64,000 bases of DNA from an uncultured Ramlibacter sp. (lineage in GTDB: Bacteria; Pseudomonadota; Gammaproteobacteria; Burkholderiales; Burkholderiaceae_C), in contig NZ_CAKZHQ010000005.1 in assembly GCF_936925435.1 (NCBI RefSeq), positions 62,001 to 126,000 of the forward strand. The letters run 5' to 3'. The notes under the pieces were generated by a model, which was not told the origin of the DNA, searched no databases, and was given only the letters and a program-made list of their open reading frames with translations. Each line of letters starts with the position of its first letter. The stretch's first letter is position 1. Positions 24,626 to 35,159 of this stretch are shown here, piece by piece. Position numbers and translations under genes: made by a program.

Positions 24626-27409
24626 ATGGCCACCTCGAAATCACCCGCGTCAGCCAAGGATCTGTCCATGTCGGACTTCTTTTCGGCCGCTGAAGCCCGG
24701 CGCGAGCGCTGGAGCCGGCTGCTGGCCTGTGCCGACGCCCTGACCAACAGCCAGACGCCCAACGAGAAACTGCTGGCGGAGATTCCCGCCCTGCTCGATG
24801 CGCTGGAGCCGCTGGAAAGCTTCTGGGCCTATCCCGGCGAAAAGCTGATGCAGTCACTGCGCGAGCTGTTCGCCGATGGCAACCGCGGCAGCTTCGCCGC
24901 CGCGGTGCTGCGTATCAAGACCGGCATCTTCTCCGGCTCCTACCGGCACGACGTGTCGGCCTGGGACCTCGATGACGACGGGGAAGCCTCCCTGAGCGAC
25001 CGCATCCCGCCAGGCCTGGGGGCCGATGGCAACCACAAACCCTATTTCGAGCTGCTCACCGTCGCCCCAGGGATCTCGCGCACCAGCGGCCTGCAGCGCG
25101 AGCTGCGCAAGCTGCGGCGGCCGGAGGACCCCTTCACCTACGAGGCTGTGCAGACCTTCAGCTTCGAGGACGCGTTTGTCGCCACGGTGCTGAACTTCAA
25201 CCTGCAGGCCGTGGTGATCTATGACGGCTTCCGCTTCAAGTCCCGCTATGCCCTGGACAGCTTCGCCGAGCTGGTCCAGCACTTCGGCCGCATCGACGAC
25301 GACGGCCTGCCGCACGACCACGGCCTGCTGCTGGCGAACTTCCTCAAGAAGATCCGGCCCGAGCTCGACATCTACCTGGTGACCGAACGCAATCTGGACG
25401 AGACCGCGACCAGCATGCAGGCCAAGGCCGTCAAGCGCGTGTTCTACGAGGTCGAAGAACTGATGGAGATGCACCTGAGCATCCTGGGCGGCGTCAGCGA
25501 GCGCTACGCCACGCCCTTCTTCGACAACCTCAAGAAGTACGCGGCGCGCCCGATCGGCACCTTCCACGCCCTGCCCCTGGCACGCGGCAAGTCCATCTTC
25601 AAGTCCAACTGGATCAAGGACATGGGCCAGTTCTATGGCGCCAACCTGTTCCTGGCCGAGTCCTCGGCCACCACCGGCGGCCTGGACAGCCTGCTCGACC
25701 CCACCGGCAACATCAAGGACGCGCAGGACATGACGGCGCGCGCCTTCGGCGCCGACAAGGTCTTCTTCGCCACCAACGGCACCTCCACCTCCAACAAGAT
25801 CGTGGTGCAGGCCCTGTGCCGGCCCGGCGACATCGTCCTGATCGACCGCAACTGCCACAAGTCGCACCACTACGGCCTGGTGCTTGCCGGGGCCCAACCG
25901 CTGTACCTCGAAGCCTTCCCGATGGTGGAGTACTCGATGTACGGTGCCGTGCCGCTGCGCAGCATCAAGCAGGCCCTGCTGCAGCTCAAGGCGGAAGGCA
26001 AGCTGGACAAGGCCCGGGTGGTCGACCTGACCAACTGCACCTTCGACGGCCACATGTACAACTGCCGCCGCGTCATGGAAGAGTGCCTGGCCATCAAGCC
26101 CGACCTGATCTTCCTGTGGGACGAGGCATGGTTCGCCTTTGCGCGCTTCTCGCCCTTCCATCGCCGCCGCACCGGCATGGGCGCAGCGGCGGCGCTGGAA
26201 GAGCAGCTGGCCTCGCCCGAGTACCGCGCCGAATACGCAGCCTGGAAGGCCAAGCTCAAGGGCAAGACCGGCGATGACCTGGACCCCAAGGATGCCTCTC
26301 TGCTCGACATGCGCCTGCTGCCGGATCCGGACAAGGCGCGCATCCGGGTCTACCAGACCAACTCGACCCACAAGTCCATGTCGGCGCTGCGCCAGGGCTC
26401 GATGATCCTGGTGCGTGACCAGGACTTCCACCAGATCGAGGAGCAATTCCACGAGGCCTTCTACACCCACACCTCGACCTCGCCCAACCAGCAGATCATT
26501 GCCTCGCTGGATGTGGCGCGCAGGCAGATGGAGCTGGAGGGTTACGAACTCGTGATGAAGGCGGTGGAACTGGCGCTGGACCTGCGCCGCCAGGTCAATA
26601 CCCATCCGCTGATCTCCAAGTACTTCCACATCCTGACGCCCGGCGAGATGGTGCCCAAGGAGTTCCGTGCCTCCGGCATCGAGGACTACGGCCGGCCCAA
26701 CGCCAGCTGGAACGAGATCATCAAGGCCTGGGACAACGACGAGTTCGCGCTGGACCCCACCCGCATCACCCTGGTCACCGGCCGCGCCGGCTACGACGGC
26801 ACCCAGTTCAAGGGCCTGCTGGCGTCCAAGTACGACGTGCAGATCAACAAGACCTCGCGCAACTCCATCCTGGTCCAGACCAACATCAACAACACGCGCA
26901 GCGACATCGCCCACCTGCTCAAGGTGCTGGCCGACATTTCACGCGACATCGATGGCAAGCTCAAGGAAGGCGGCAAGGCCGGGCAGCAAGCCTTCGCCGC
27001 GCGGGTCAAGTCGCTGATCGAGGACGTGCCCGACCTGCCCAACTTCAGCGGTTTCCACAGCGCCTTCCGCGACGACGCCAAGAGCGCCACGAGTGAAGGC
27101 CATATGCGCGCGGCCTTCTACACCGCCTACCGCGAGGAGGACTGCGAACACGTCAAGCTGTCGGACAAGGCCATCGACGACCGCCTGAAGAAGGGCCCCG
27201 ACCTGGTGTCTGCCACCTTCGTCATCCCCTATCCGCCGGGCTTCCCCATCATGGTGCCGGGCCAGGTCATCGCCGCCGACACCATCCAGTTCATGCGCGA
27301 ACTCGATGTCAAGGAAATCCACGGCTACAACGCCCAGCTCGGGTTGAAGCTGCTCAAGCCTGAAGTGCTGGACAAGCGCAAGAACAAAGCAGTTCCGACG
27401 GATCGTTAA
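24626..27409 (+). CDS. PLP-dependent Orn/Lys/Arg-type amino-acid decarboxylase, long form
   Basis: 927 residues. The ATG follows AAGGAA. Roughly the first 300 residues are an N-terminal extension with no motif I can name. The fold-type-I PLP core runs from about 330: GGLDSLLDPTG, FATNGTSTSNK, then FLWDEAWFAF for the PLP-ring Asp, and NSTHKSMSALRQGSM with the Schiff-base Lys near residue 583. A C-terminal domain carries VIPYPPGFPIMVPGQ, typical of Orn/Lys/Arg decarboxylases. The substrate is not fixed by the sequence. It stands 31 nt upstream of an AspT-like exchanger, as in decarboxylase/antiporter pairs that generate proton-motive force or resist acid. Confidence 0.88.
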   Translation: MATSKSPASAKDLSMSDFFSAAEARRERWSRLLACADALTNSQTPNEKLLAEIPALLDALEPLESFWAYPGEKLMQSLRELFADGNRGSFAAAVLRIKTGIFSGSYRHDVSAWDLDDDGEASLSDRIPPGLGADGNHKPYFELLTVAPGISRTSGLQRELRKLRRPEDPFTYEAVQTFSFEDAFVATVLNFNLQAVVIYDGFRFKSRYALDSFAELVQHFGRIDDDGLPHDHGLLLANFLKKIRPELDIYLVTERNLDETATSMQAKAVKRVFYEVEELMEMHLSILGGVSERYATPFFDNLKKYAARPIGTFHALPLARGKSIFKSNWIKDMGQFYGANLFLAESSATTGGLDSLLDPTGNIKDAQDMTARAFGADKVFFATNGTSTSNKIVVQALCRPGDIVLIDRNCHKSHHYGLVLAGAQPLYLEAFPMVEYSMYGAVPLRSIKQALLQLKAEGKLDKARVVDLTNCTFDGHMYNCRRVMEECLAIKPDLIFLWDEAWFAFARFSPFHRRRTGMGAAAALEEQLASPEYRAEYAAWKAKLKGKTGDDLDPKDASLLDMRLLPDPDKARIRVYQTNSTHKSMSALRQGSMILVRDQDFHQIEEQFHEAFYTHTSTSPNQQIIASLDVARRQMELEGYELVMKAVELALDLRRQVNTHPLISKYFHILTPGEMVPKEFRASGIEDYGRPNASWNEIIKAWDNDEFALDPTRITLVTGRAGYDGTQFKGLLASKYDVQINKTSRNSILVQTNINNTRSDIAHLLKVLADISRDIDGKLKEGGKAGQQAFAARVKSLIEDVPDLPNFSGFHSAFRDDAKSATSEGHMRAAFYTAYREEDCEHVKLSDKAIDDRLKKGPDLVSATFVIPYPPGFPIMVPGQVIAADTIQFMRELDVKEIHGYNAQLGLKLLKPEVLDKRKNKAVPTDR

Positions 27410-27440
27410 CGTAGAAAAGCCTGACAGGCGGAGGTCAAGA

Positions 27441-29138
27441 ATGTTGTCGTTTTTCAAATGGCTCGCGGAGAACCCATTCGTTCTCCTGTTTTTCACGGTC
27501 GGTTTGTCCGTTGCCATCGGCAAACTCAGTTTCAAGGGCTATGGCCTGGGCATGGTGGCGGCCGCCATCGTGGTGGGATGCGCGCTGTCCACCGTCGGCT
27601 CTCTGTATGGCGTCAAGCTGGAACTGAACAACTTCGCCAAAAGCCTGTTCTATTACCTGTTCATGTACGGCGTGGGCCTGCGGGTCGGCCCTTCGTTCAT
27701 CAACAGCCTCAAGGGTGACGGCCTGAAGTTCACCTTCCTGGCCTTCGTCGCCGCCTTGCTGGGCCTGGGCCTGTGCGTGCTCGGCGCCAAGATGTTCGAC
27801 CTGCCGACCGGCGCTGCCGGCGGCCTGCTGGCCGGCTCGCAGACCATGTCGGCGGCCATCGGCTCGGCCGAACAGGCCGTGACGCAGGGTGTGGTGAAGC
27901 TCGCGGACGGCCAGACCGCCGAACAGGTCTCGGCCATGATCGCGCTGTCCTACGGCATCAGCTACATCTGGGGCACGGTGGGCATCATCCTGATCTGCAA
28001 GTACCTGCCTCGCTGGTGGGGCCTGGATGCGCGCGCAGCCGCCCTGGAATACGAGCGTGAGCACGGCGTTCGCAATGTCGATGACGCCGCCCTGACCGGC
28101 TACCGTCCCTATGCCACGCGGGCCTACCGCCTGGAGAACCCCGAATGGCAGGGCAAGAGCATCTCGGAGTTCCGCCAGAAGTACCCGGAGTACCGTGTGC
28201 TGAACATCCGCCGCGGCGAAGAGCTGCTGGGCAGCGACCCGGCGCTGCGCATGCAGACGGGCGACGTTCTGGCGCTGGCCGGCACGCGCAGCGACATGGC
28301 GACCAACCTGGGCCTGATCGGCACCGAAATCGACGACCCCAAGGTGCTCAGCGTGCCGCTGGGCCAGGCCGAAATCCTGGTGACCAACAAGGATGCGGTT
28401 GATCGCACGGTGGGCTCTTTCAAGGGTGATCTGTCCGGCCAGGTGGCAGTGCTGCGCATCGAGCGCGCCGGCGCGCCGATCCCGGTGGGCAACGACACCA
28501 AGCTGCAGCGCATGGACGTGGTCTTCCTGGCCGGCTTGAACGACGCGGTCAAACGCGTCGGCGAGCTGTTCGGCCGTTTCGCCCAGCCCAACACCAGCAC
28601 AGACCTGCTGACGCTGTCGGCGGGCATGATCCTGGGCCTGCTGATCGGCGCCATCTCCTTTCCGGCGTTCGGCGCCAGCGTCGGCCTGGGCAATGCCGGC
28701 GGCCTGCTGGTGTCCGGTGTGATCGTGTCCTCCCTGCAGTCGCGCCTGCGCTTCTTTGGCAACACGCCCAATGCGGCACGCAACATCCTGGAGGATCTGG
28801 GCCTGGTGGTCTTCGTGGCCATCGTCGGCATCAACGCCGGCAACTCCCTGCTGGCGCAGCTGACCGGCGTCCTGGCGCTGAAGATCTTCTTCGTCGGATT
28901 CATTGCCTGCACCGTCCCGCCCTTCGTCGTCTGGATCCTGGGCTACCACGTGTTCAAGATCAACCCGGCCATCCTGATGGGCGGCGTGGCAGGTGCGCGC
29001 TCGCACTCCGGCCCCTGCCGCGAGGCGGCCAAGGAGATCAACAGCACCGTGCCCTGGATCGGCTTCCCGGTGGCCTATGCCATCTCCGGCATCCTGCTGA
29101 CCATCTTCGGCTACTTCGCCATGGTGCTTGCGCAGTAA
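27441..29138 (+). CDS. aspT: Aspartate:alanine-type exchanger (AAEx family)
   Basis: 565 residues. The ATG is preceded by GGAGG. Two blocks of membrane helices flank a soluble middle part (about 195-380) with TrkA-C-like repeats (VLNIRRGEELLGSDPALRMQ). Both halves carry the family's Gly/Ser/Ala motifs, GGLLAGSQTMSAAIGSA and GGVAGARSHSGPCREA. AspT swaps aspartate in for alanine out and works with a decarboxylase. Here the partner is the upstream Orn/Lys/Arg-type enzyme, so the exchanged pair may be different. A porin gene follows 24 nt downstream. Confidence 0.87.
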   Translation: MLSFFKWLAENPFVLLFFTVGLSVAIGKLSFKGYGLGMVAAAIVVGCALSTVGSLYGVKLELNNFAKSLFYYLFMYGVGLRVGPSFINSLKGDGLKFTFLAFVAALLGLGLCVLGAKMFDLPTGAAGGLLAGSQTMSAAIGSAEQAVTQGVVKLADGQTAEQVSAMIALSYGISYIWGTVGIILICKYLPRWWGLDARAAALEYEREHGVRNVDDAALTGYRPYATRAYRLENPEWQGKSISEFRQKYPEYRVLNIRRGEELLGSDPALRMQTGDVLALAGTRSDMATNLGLIGTEIDDPKVLSVPLGQAEILVTNKDAVDRTVGSFKGDLSGQVAVLRIERAGAPIPVGNDTKLQRMDVVFLAGLNDAVKRVGELFGRFAQPNTSTDLLTLSAGMILGLLIGAISFPAFGASVGLGNAGGLLVSGVIVSSLQSRLRFFGNTPNAARNILEDLGLVVFVAIVGINAGNSLLAQLTGVLALKIFFVGFIACTVPPFVVWILGYHVFKINPAILMGGVAGARSHSGPCREAAKEINSTVPWIGFPVAYAISGILLTIFGYFAMVLAQ

Positions 29139-29162
29139 ATTCAGAATTCAAGGAGAACAAGC

Positions 29163-30269
29163 ATGAAAAAACTTGGAACACTTGCACTCGCCGTTCTTCC
29201 GCTTGGCGCGGCCTTCGCGCAGGTCGGGCCGAACGTCCAGGGGCCGGTGACTGGCGGCGTCACCCTGTTCGGCGTGGTGGATGCCGCGCTGGCCTGGGGC
29301 AGCGGCAGCGATGCTGACCGGCTGCGCCTGGTCAGCGGCGCCAACACCAGCTCGCGGCTGGGATTTCGCGCCTTCGACGACCTGGGTGGCGGGACGTTCG
29401 CGGGCATCTGGCTGGAAGCCGGCGTCAATACCGACGACGGCACAGGCAGCGCCAGCAACAGCAACAACCAGCCCACCGGGGCCGGGGCGGAGGTCCCAGG
29501 ACGCCAGGGCCTCATGTTCAACCGGCGCTCGACCGCCAGCCTGATGGGCAGCTGGGGTGAACTGCGCGTTGGCCGCGACTACGTGTCCACCTTCCGCAAC
29601 CGCGACCAGGTCGACCCCTTCGGAACCGTCGGCGTCGGCACCAACCAGGCCGATGTCTCGACGCTCATGGGCGTGACGGCCACGCGCGCCTCCAACATGA
29701 TCGGCTACTTCCTGCCGTCCTCGCTCGGCGGCTTCTTCGGCGAGGCGCAGCTCTACATGGGCGAGAACCTGTCTGGCACCGCGACCGACAGCGACGGCAA
29801 CGGCTACCAGGCGCGCCTGGGCTACGTGGCGGGCCCCTGGGGCATCGCCGCCGCGTACGGGCTGACGAAATACGCGACCACGGCGAGCACGGGCGATGCC
29901 TCGGTGTGGAACATTGCCGGTCACTACAGCTTCGACTTCGGCACGCTGTCGGCAGGCTACTACGAGGACAAGATCGATAGGACGACGGAGCTGACCGGCA
30001 AGGGCTTCCTCATCGGCGGCCGCTTCCCGATCGGGAAATGGGAACTGAAAACGTCCTACTCGCAGTTCGAGACAGACGCCGCAGGCGATCCACGCACCAG
30101 CAAGTTCGCGATCGGCGGCGTCTACAGCTTCTCCAAGCGCACCCAAGCCTATCTGACCTATGCCCACGCCGACAACAACGGGGCGGCGGCCGTCGCGCTC
30201 AACGGATCGACGACAGGGCTCGGCCGCAACAGCGACGGCTTCGACATCGGCCTGAAGCACAGCTTCTAG
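29163..30269 (+). CDS. Gram-negative porin (Omp32-like)
   Basis: 368 residues with an AAGGAGAA ribosome site. The signal peptide is MKKLGTLALAVLPLGAAFAQ. The mature protein starts with GVTLFGVVDAALAW and ends with GFDIGLKHSF, whose terminal Phe is the usual barrel signature; both ends match trimeric porins of beta-proteobacteria. A constriction loop with VGRDYVSTFRNRDQVDPFG is visible. Its place right after the exchanger suggests it carries the same amino acids across the outer membrane, which is inference. Confidence 0.92.
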   Translation: MKKLGTLALAVLPLGAAFAQVGPNVQGPVTGGVTLFGVVDAALAWGSGSDADRLRLVSGANTSSRLGFRAFDDLGGGTFAGIWLEAGVNTDDGTGSASNSNNQPTGAGAEVPGRQGLMFNRRSTASLMGSWGELRVGRDYVSTFRNRDQVDPFGTVGVGTNQADVSTLMGVTATRASNMIGYFLPSSLGGFFGEAQLYMGENLSGTATDSDGNGYQARLGYVAGPWGIAAAYGLTKYATTASTGDASVWNIAGHYSFDFGTLSAGYYEDKIDRTTELTGKGFLIGGRFPIGKWELKTSYSQFETDAAGDPRTSKFAIGGVYSFSKRTQAYLTYAHADNNGAAAVALNGSTTGLGRNSDGFDIGLKHSF

Positions 30270-30279
30270 CCGCCGCGCG

Positions 30280-30306
30280 GGTCCTGCGACGCGCCGCCGC
30301 AGGACC
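30280..30306 (+). other. Hairpin between porin and FUSC genes
   Basis: GGTCCTGCG (30280-30288) pairs with CGCAGGACC (30298-30306), a perfect 9-bp stem with a 9-nt loop. It ends 3 nt before the FUSC GTG. There is no T tract; it may protect the porin mRNA end or hide the downstream start. Confidence 0.45.
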
Positions 30307-30309
30307 GCC

Positions 30310-31239
30310 GTGCGCCTGCCATTCCACTGGAATTGGCCGCTGGGCACGGCGCTGCACTATTGCGGCAAGGTCTTCTGCGCCACCTTGCTGGGCTATCTGC
30401 TGACCATCGGCGACGCCTCCTACGCCATCTATTCGACCTTCACGGCCGCCCTGGTCGTCGGCACCAGCCGTGGCGAGGACATCGGCGGTGCCGCCAACCG
30501 CGTGCGCGGCAGCCTGGCAGGCATGCTCGCCGGGCTGATCCTGACGCAAGCGGCCATCCTTCCGCCCGCGCTGTCGGTCGCGCTCGGGGTGGCTGTCACC
30601 GCCTACCTGTGCATGGGTTTTGGCTGGGGCATGCCGGCGGCACGCATAGGCGCGACTTTGTGCGCGGTCACCGTGCTGCTGCATGCCGGCGATGCGCTCA
30701 GCTACGCCGGCATGCGCCTGCTCAACACCCTGGTCGGGGTTGCGGCCGGCCTGCTGGTGAGCTACCTGGTGCTGCCGGTGGGCGGCAAGCGCGCCGTGTC
30801 CCGCGCCACGCGAACCGCTTTGAAGGCCGTGGTCGAGTTGCTGGCCGAGCTGGCACGCTCAGAACAGACGGCACAGGCCGCCCGCCTGGTGGCGGTTCTC
30901 GACGGCATGACGGGCTTGGAAAAGGTGTTGCACGATGCCGACCTGGAAGTCGGCGGCGAGGCCGCAGCGCTTGAGGAGCGCGTGCGCCAGGCCCAACTGG
31001 TCTGCCTGGGCGCACTGGCCGCCGCGCTGGCCCATTCCGAACTGCCGGCCGGCGCGCAGGTGCAGGCCGAGCCCCTGCGCCGGCAGGCGCAAGAGATCGC
31101 ACAACGCATTGCCTCTGGCACCACACCCGATGGGGATCCCACCGGCGAGGCGCCGCCACTGGGAGATGAATCGGCCCTGCAAGGCCTGGCGCTGAGCCTG
31201 CGCAAGATCGAGGCCGCGCTGCAAAAGCTCGGCCGCTGA
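30310..31239 (+). CDS. FUSC-family membrane protein
   Basis: 309 residues from a GTG at 30310. Residues about 15-165 form five or six membrane helices (CATLLGYLLTIGDASYAIYS, ALSVALGVAVTAYLCMGFGW), followed by an Ala/Leu-rich cytoplasmic helical tail. FUSC domains occur in aromatic-acid exporters (AaeB) and similar proteins. No adaptor gene is next to it, and only one membrane block is present, which makes it a half-size member. It lies downstream of the porin but behind a hairpin, and it meets glmS end to end with 1 bp between the stops. Confidence 0.75.
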   Translation: MRLPFHWNWPLGTALHYCGKVFCATLLGYLLTIGDASYAIYSTFTAALVVGTSRGEDIGGAANRVRGSLAGMLAGLILTQAAILPPALSVALGVAVTAYLCMGFGWGMPAARIGATLCAVTVLLHAGDALSYAGMRLLNTLVGVAAGLLVSYLVLPVGGKRAVSRATRTALKAVVELLAELARSEQTAQAARLVAVLDGMTGLEKVLHDADLEVGGEAAALEERVRQAQLVCLGALAAALAHSELPAGAQVQAEPLRRQAQEIAQRIASGTTPDGDPTGEAPPLGDESALQGLALSLRKIEAALQKLGR

Positions 31240-31240
31240 C

Positions 31241-33088
<1,848 letters not shown>

Positions 33089-33161
33089 GGGGAAGCTCCT
33101 TGTTCGAGCCGCCAATGTAGATCGGCCATGGAAAAATATGCTTTCTATATTCCTGCAAATG

Positions 33162-33177
33162 CAGATTTAAATTTCTA
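33162..33177. promoter_or_regulatory. Lrp-type operator candidate
   Basis: CAGATTTAAATTTCTA fits the Lrp consensus style (CAG/CTA arms around an AT-rich centre). It lies in the AT-rich gap between divergent glmS and the lrp-like gene. Confidence 0.4.
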
Positions 33178-33195
33178 CAAACTTAAATATCGGAA

Positions 33196-33201
33196 TAATA
33201 T
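33196..33201 (+). promoter_or_regulatory. Candidate -10 box of the lrp-like gene
   Basis: TAATAT lies 6 nt before the GTG at 33208 and inside the small inverted repeat GGAATAATATTCC, which could allow autoregulation. Confidence 0.45.
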
Positions 33202-33207
33202 TCCACC

Positions 33208-33717
33208 GTGGAAGACAATTTGAACTCATTCTCCATGGATGCAGTCGATCTGGCCTTGCTGGACCAGTTGCAGAAAGACGCCAGCCTGAGCAACCAGGAC
33301 CTGGCGGCGCGGGTCCATGTGTCGCCGCCGACCTGCCTGCGCCGGGTCAAGCGCCTGCGCGAGGCCGGCCTGATCGAGCGCCAGGTCGCCATCCTGGACG
33401 GCGGCAAACTGGCCGGCCTGCTGGGCCACGGCCTGCAAGCCATCGTCGAGATCACGCTGGACCGCCAGGGCGCGGAGCAGCTGGAGGCTTTCGAGCGCCG
33501 CGTCATCGCCGACGGCGCGGTGCAGCAGTGCTACCGCGTCTCGCCCGGCCCGGACTTCATCCTCATCGTGCACACGCGCGACATGCCGGCCTACCTGGCG
33601 CTGGCACAGCGCCAGTTCACCAGCGATGCCAATGTTCGCAATGTGAAGGCCTTCTTTTCCCTCCAGCGCGCGAAATTTCAGCCGAATTGGCCTCTAGGCC
33701 CCGCCAATCCCGCCTGA
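33208..33717 (+). CDS. Lrp/AsnC-family transcriptional regulator
   Basis: 169 residues from the GTG at 33208, chosen because a -10-like TAATAT sits 6 nt upstream. The ATG at 33235 (giving MDAVDLALLDQLQ) is a real alternative and neither has a Shine-Dalgarno site. The N-terminal winged helix is LSNQDLAARVHVSPPTCLRR, and the C-terminal RAM ligand-binding domain follows with GADGAV-type QQCYRVSPGPDFILIVHT. It lies between glmS and glmU and is divergent to glmS, so control of amino-sugar or amino-acid genes is possible. Lrp-like binding sequences are seen upstream. Confidence 0.92.
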   Translation: MEDNLNSFSMDAVDLALLDQLQKDASLSNQDLAARVHVSPPTCLRRVKRLREAGLIERQVAILDGGKLAGLLGHGLQAIVEITLDRQGAEQLEAFERRVIADGAVQQCYRVSPGPDFILIVHTRDMPAYLALAQRQFTSDANVRNVKAFFSLQRAKFQPNWPLGPANPA

Positions 33718-33719
33718 GA

Positions 33720-33738
33720 TGCTACTAATTCAGTAGCA
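33720..33738. repeat. Short palindromic repeat, TAGCA family (copy A)
   Basis: TGCTACT and AGTAGCA arms enclose AATTC. It lies between the convergent stops of the lrp-like gene and glmU and could act as a terminator. It has the same 13-nt GCT-to-TAGC geometry as four other copies in the window. Confidence 0.6.
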
Positions 33739-33740
33739 AA

Positions 33741-35141
33741 CTATTTGGGCTGCTTCTTCGGCCGCTGCCAGTTGGCGATGCTCACCTGCTTGGCGCGCGC
33801 CACGGACAAGGCGTTGGCCGGCGTGTCCTTGCTGATGACCGAGCCGCCGCCCACCGTGCCGCCGCGGCCTATGGTCACCGGCGCGACCAGCACGCTGTTG
33901 CTGCCGATGTGCACGTCGTCCTCGATCACGGTGCGGTGCTTGTTGGCGCCGTCGTAGTTGGCGGTGATGGAACCGGCACCGTAATTGACGCGCTCGCCCA
34001 CTGTGGCATCGCCCAGGTAGGCCAGGTGGTTGGCCTTGGCCCCGCGCGCCAGGCTGGCGTTCTTGACCTCGACGAAGTTGCCGATGTGGACCTCCGGGCC
34101 CAGGTCGGCGCCGGGACGCAGGCGGGCGAAGGGCCCGACCAGCGCGCCTTCGCCCACGCGCACGCCAGCGGATTCGCCTTCGACATGGGTGAAGGCATGG
34201 AGCACCGCACCGGCGCCGATGTCGGCATTGGCGATCACGCAGTTGGGCCCGATGCGCACGCCCTCGCCCAGGCGCACCTTGCCCTCGAAGACGCAGTTGA
34301 CGTCGATCTCCACGTCCTGGCCGCAGTCCAGCGTGCCGCGCAGGTCGAAGCGCGCCGGGTCGGCCAGGCGCACGCCCTGCTCCATCAGGGCGCGGGCCTG
34401 GCGCAGCTGGAACGCGCGCTCCAGGTCGGCCAGCTGCTGCGGGCTGTTGACGCCATCGACTTGCAGCTTGTCGGCTGTGCGCACGGCGACCACCTCGGCG
34501 CCGTCGTCCACCGCCAGCCGCACGATGTCGGTCAGGTAGTACTCGCCCTGGGCGTTGTCGTTGGTCAGGCGCGCCAGCCAGCGCTTGAGCAGCGCATTGG
34601 GCACGGCCATGAAGCCGGAATAGACCTCGCGGATGCCACGCTGCGCCTCGTCGGCATCCTTGTGCTCGACGATCGCCCGCACCGCGTCACCGCTGCGCAG
34701 GATGCGGCCGTAGCCCGTGGGGTCGGGCATCTCCACCGTCAGCAAGGCCAGGCGCTGGCCGGCGCAGCTGTCGACCAGGGCCTGCAAGGTGGCCGCCTCG
34801 ATCAAGGGCACGTCGCCGTTGAGGATGAGAGCGATGCCGTCATCGGGCAATTGCGGCAGGGCCTGCTGCACGGCGTGGCCGGTGCCCAGCTGCGGCTCCT
34901 GCCGCACGAAGGCCGGCACGGCCTGGCCGTCGCCGCGCTCCAGGGCGCTGACTGCCTCTTCCACCTGGGCGGCGCCATGGCCGGTCACCAGCACGATGCG
35001 GCGGGCCTGCAACTGGCGCGCACGGGCGACCACATGGTCCACCAGGGCGCGGCCGCCCAGGCGGTGCAGGACCTTGGGCAGACGGCTTTTCATGCGCGTT
35101 CCCTTGCCTGCTGCCATGATCACCACATCGACTGCTGTCAT
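33741..35141 (-). CDS. glmU: Bifunctional GlcNAc-1-P uridylyltransferase / GlcN-1-P acetyltransferase
   Basis: 466 residues from the ATG at 35141. The N-terminal uridylyltransferase carries VDVVIMAAGKGTRMKS and LILNGDVPL, and a left-handed beta-helix acetyltransferase follows (hexapeptide repeats; HIGNFVEVKNA, NYDGANKHRT, ending in a basic KKQPK tail). It makes UDP-GlcNAc for peptidoglycan and LPS. Only 18 bp separate its start from the divergent DUF6279 gene, so the two promoters must overlap the opposing coding sequences. Confidence 0.97.
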   Translation of the reverse strand: MTAVDVVIMAAGKGTRMKSRLPKVLHRLGGRALVDHVVARARQLQARRIVLVTGHGAAQVEEAVSALERGDGQAVPAFVRQEPQLGTGHAVQQALPQLPDDGIALILNGDVPLIEAATLQALVDSCAGQRLALLTVEMPDPTGYGRILRSGDAVRAIVEHKDADEAQRGIREVYSGFMAVPNALLKRWLARLTNDNAQGEYYLTDIVRLAVDDGAEVVAVRTADKLQVDGVNSPQQLADLERAFQLRQARALMEQGVRLADPARFDLRGTLDCGQDVEIDVNCVFEGKVRLGEGVRIGPNCVIANADIGAGAVLHAFTHVEGESAGVRVGEGALVGPFARLRPGADLGPEVHIGNFVEVKNASLARGAKANHLAYLGDATVGERVNYGAGSITANYDGANKHRTVIEDDVHIGSNSVLVAPVTIGRGGTVGGGSVISKDTPANALSVARAKQVSIANWQRPKKQPK

Positions 35142-35159
35142 AAAGAGCCCTTCCGCACC

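Noticed and set aside
24854..26914. 686-codon minus-strand frame opposite the decarboxylase
   Set aside because: Low-complexity Val/Asp/Gln-rich translation without motifs; a shadow of the real gene.
33089..33207. glmS ribozyme upstream of glmS
   Set aside because: The leader is short and AT-rich with no ribozyme-like conserved core; such ribozymes are mainly known from Gram-positive bacteria.
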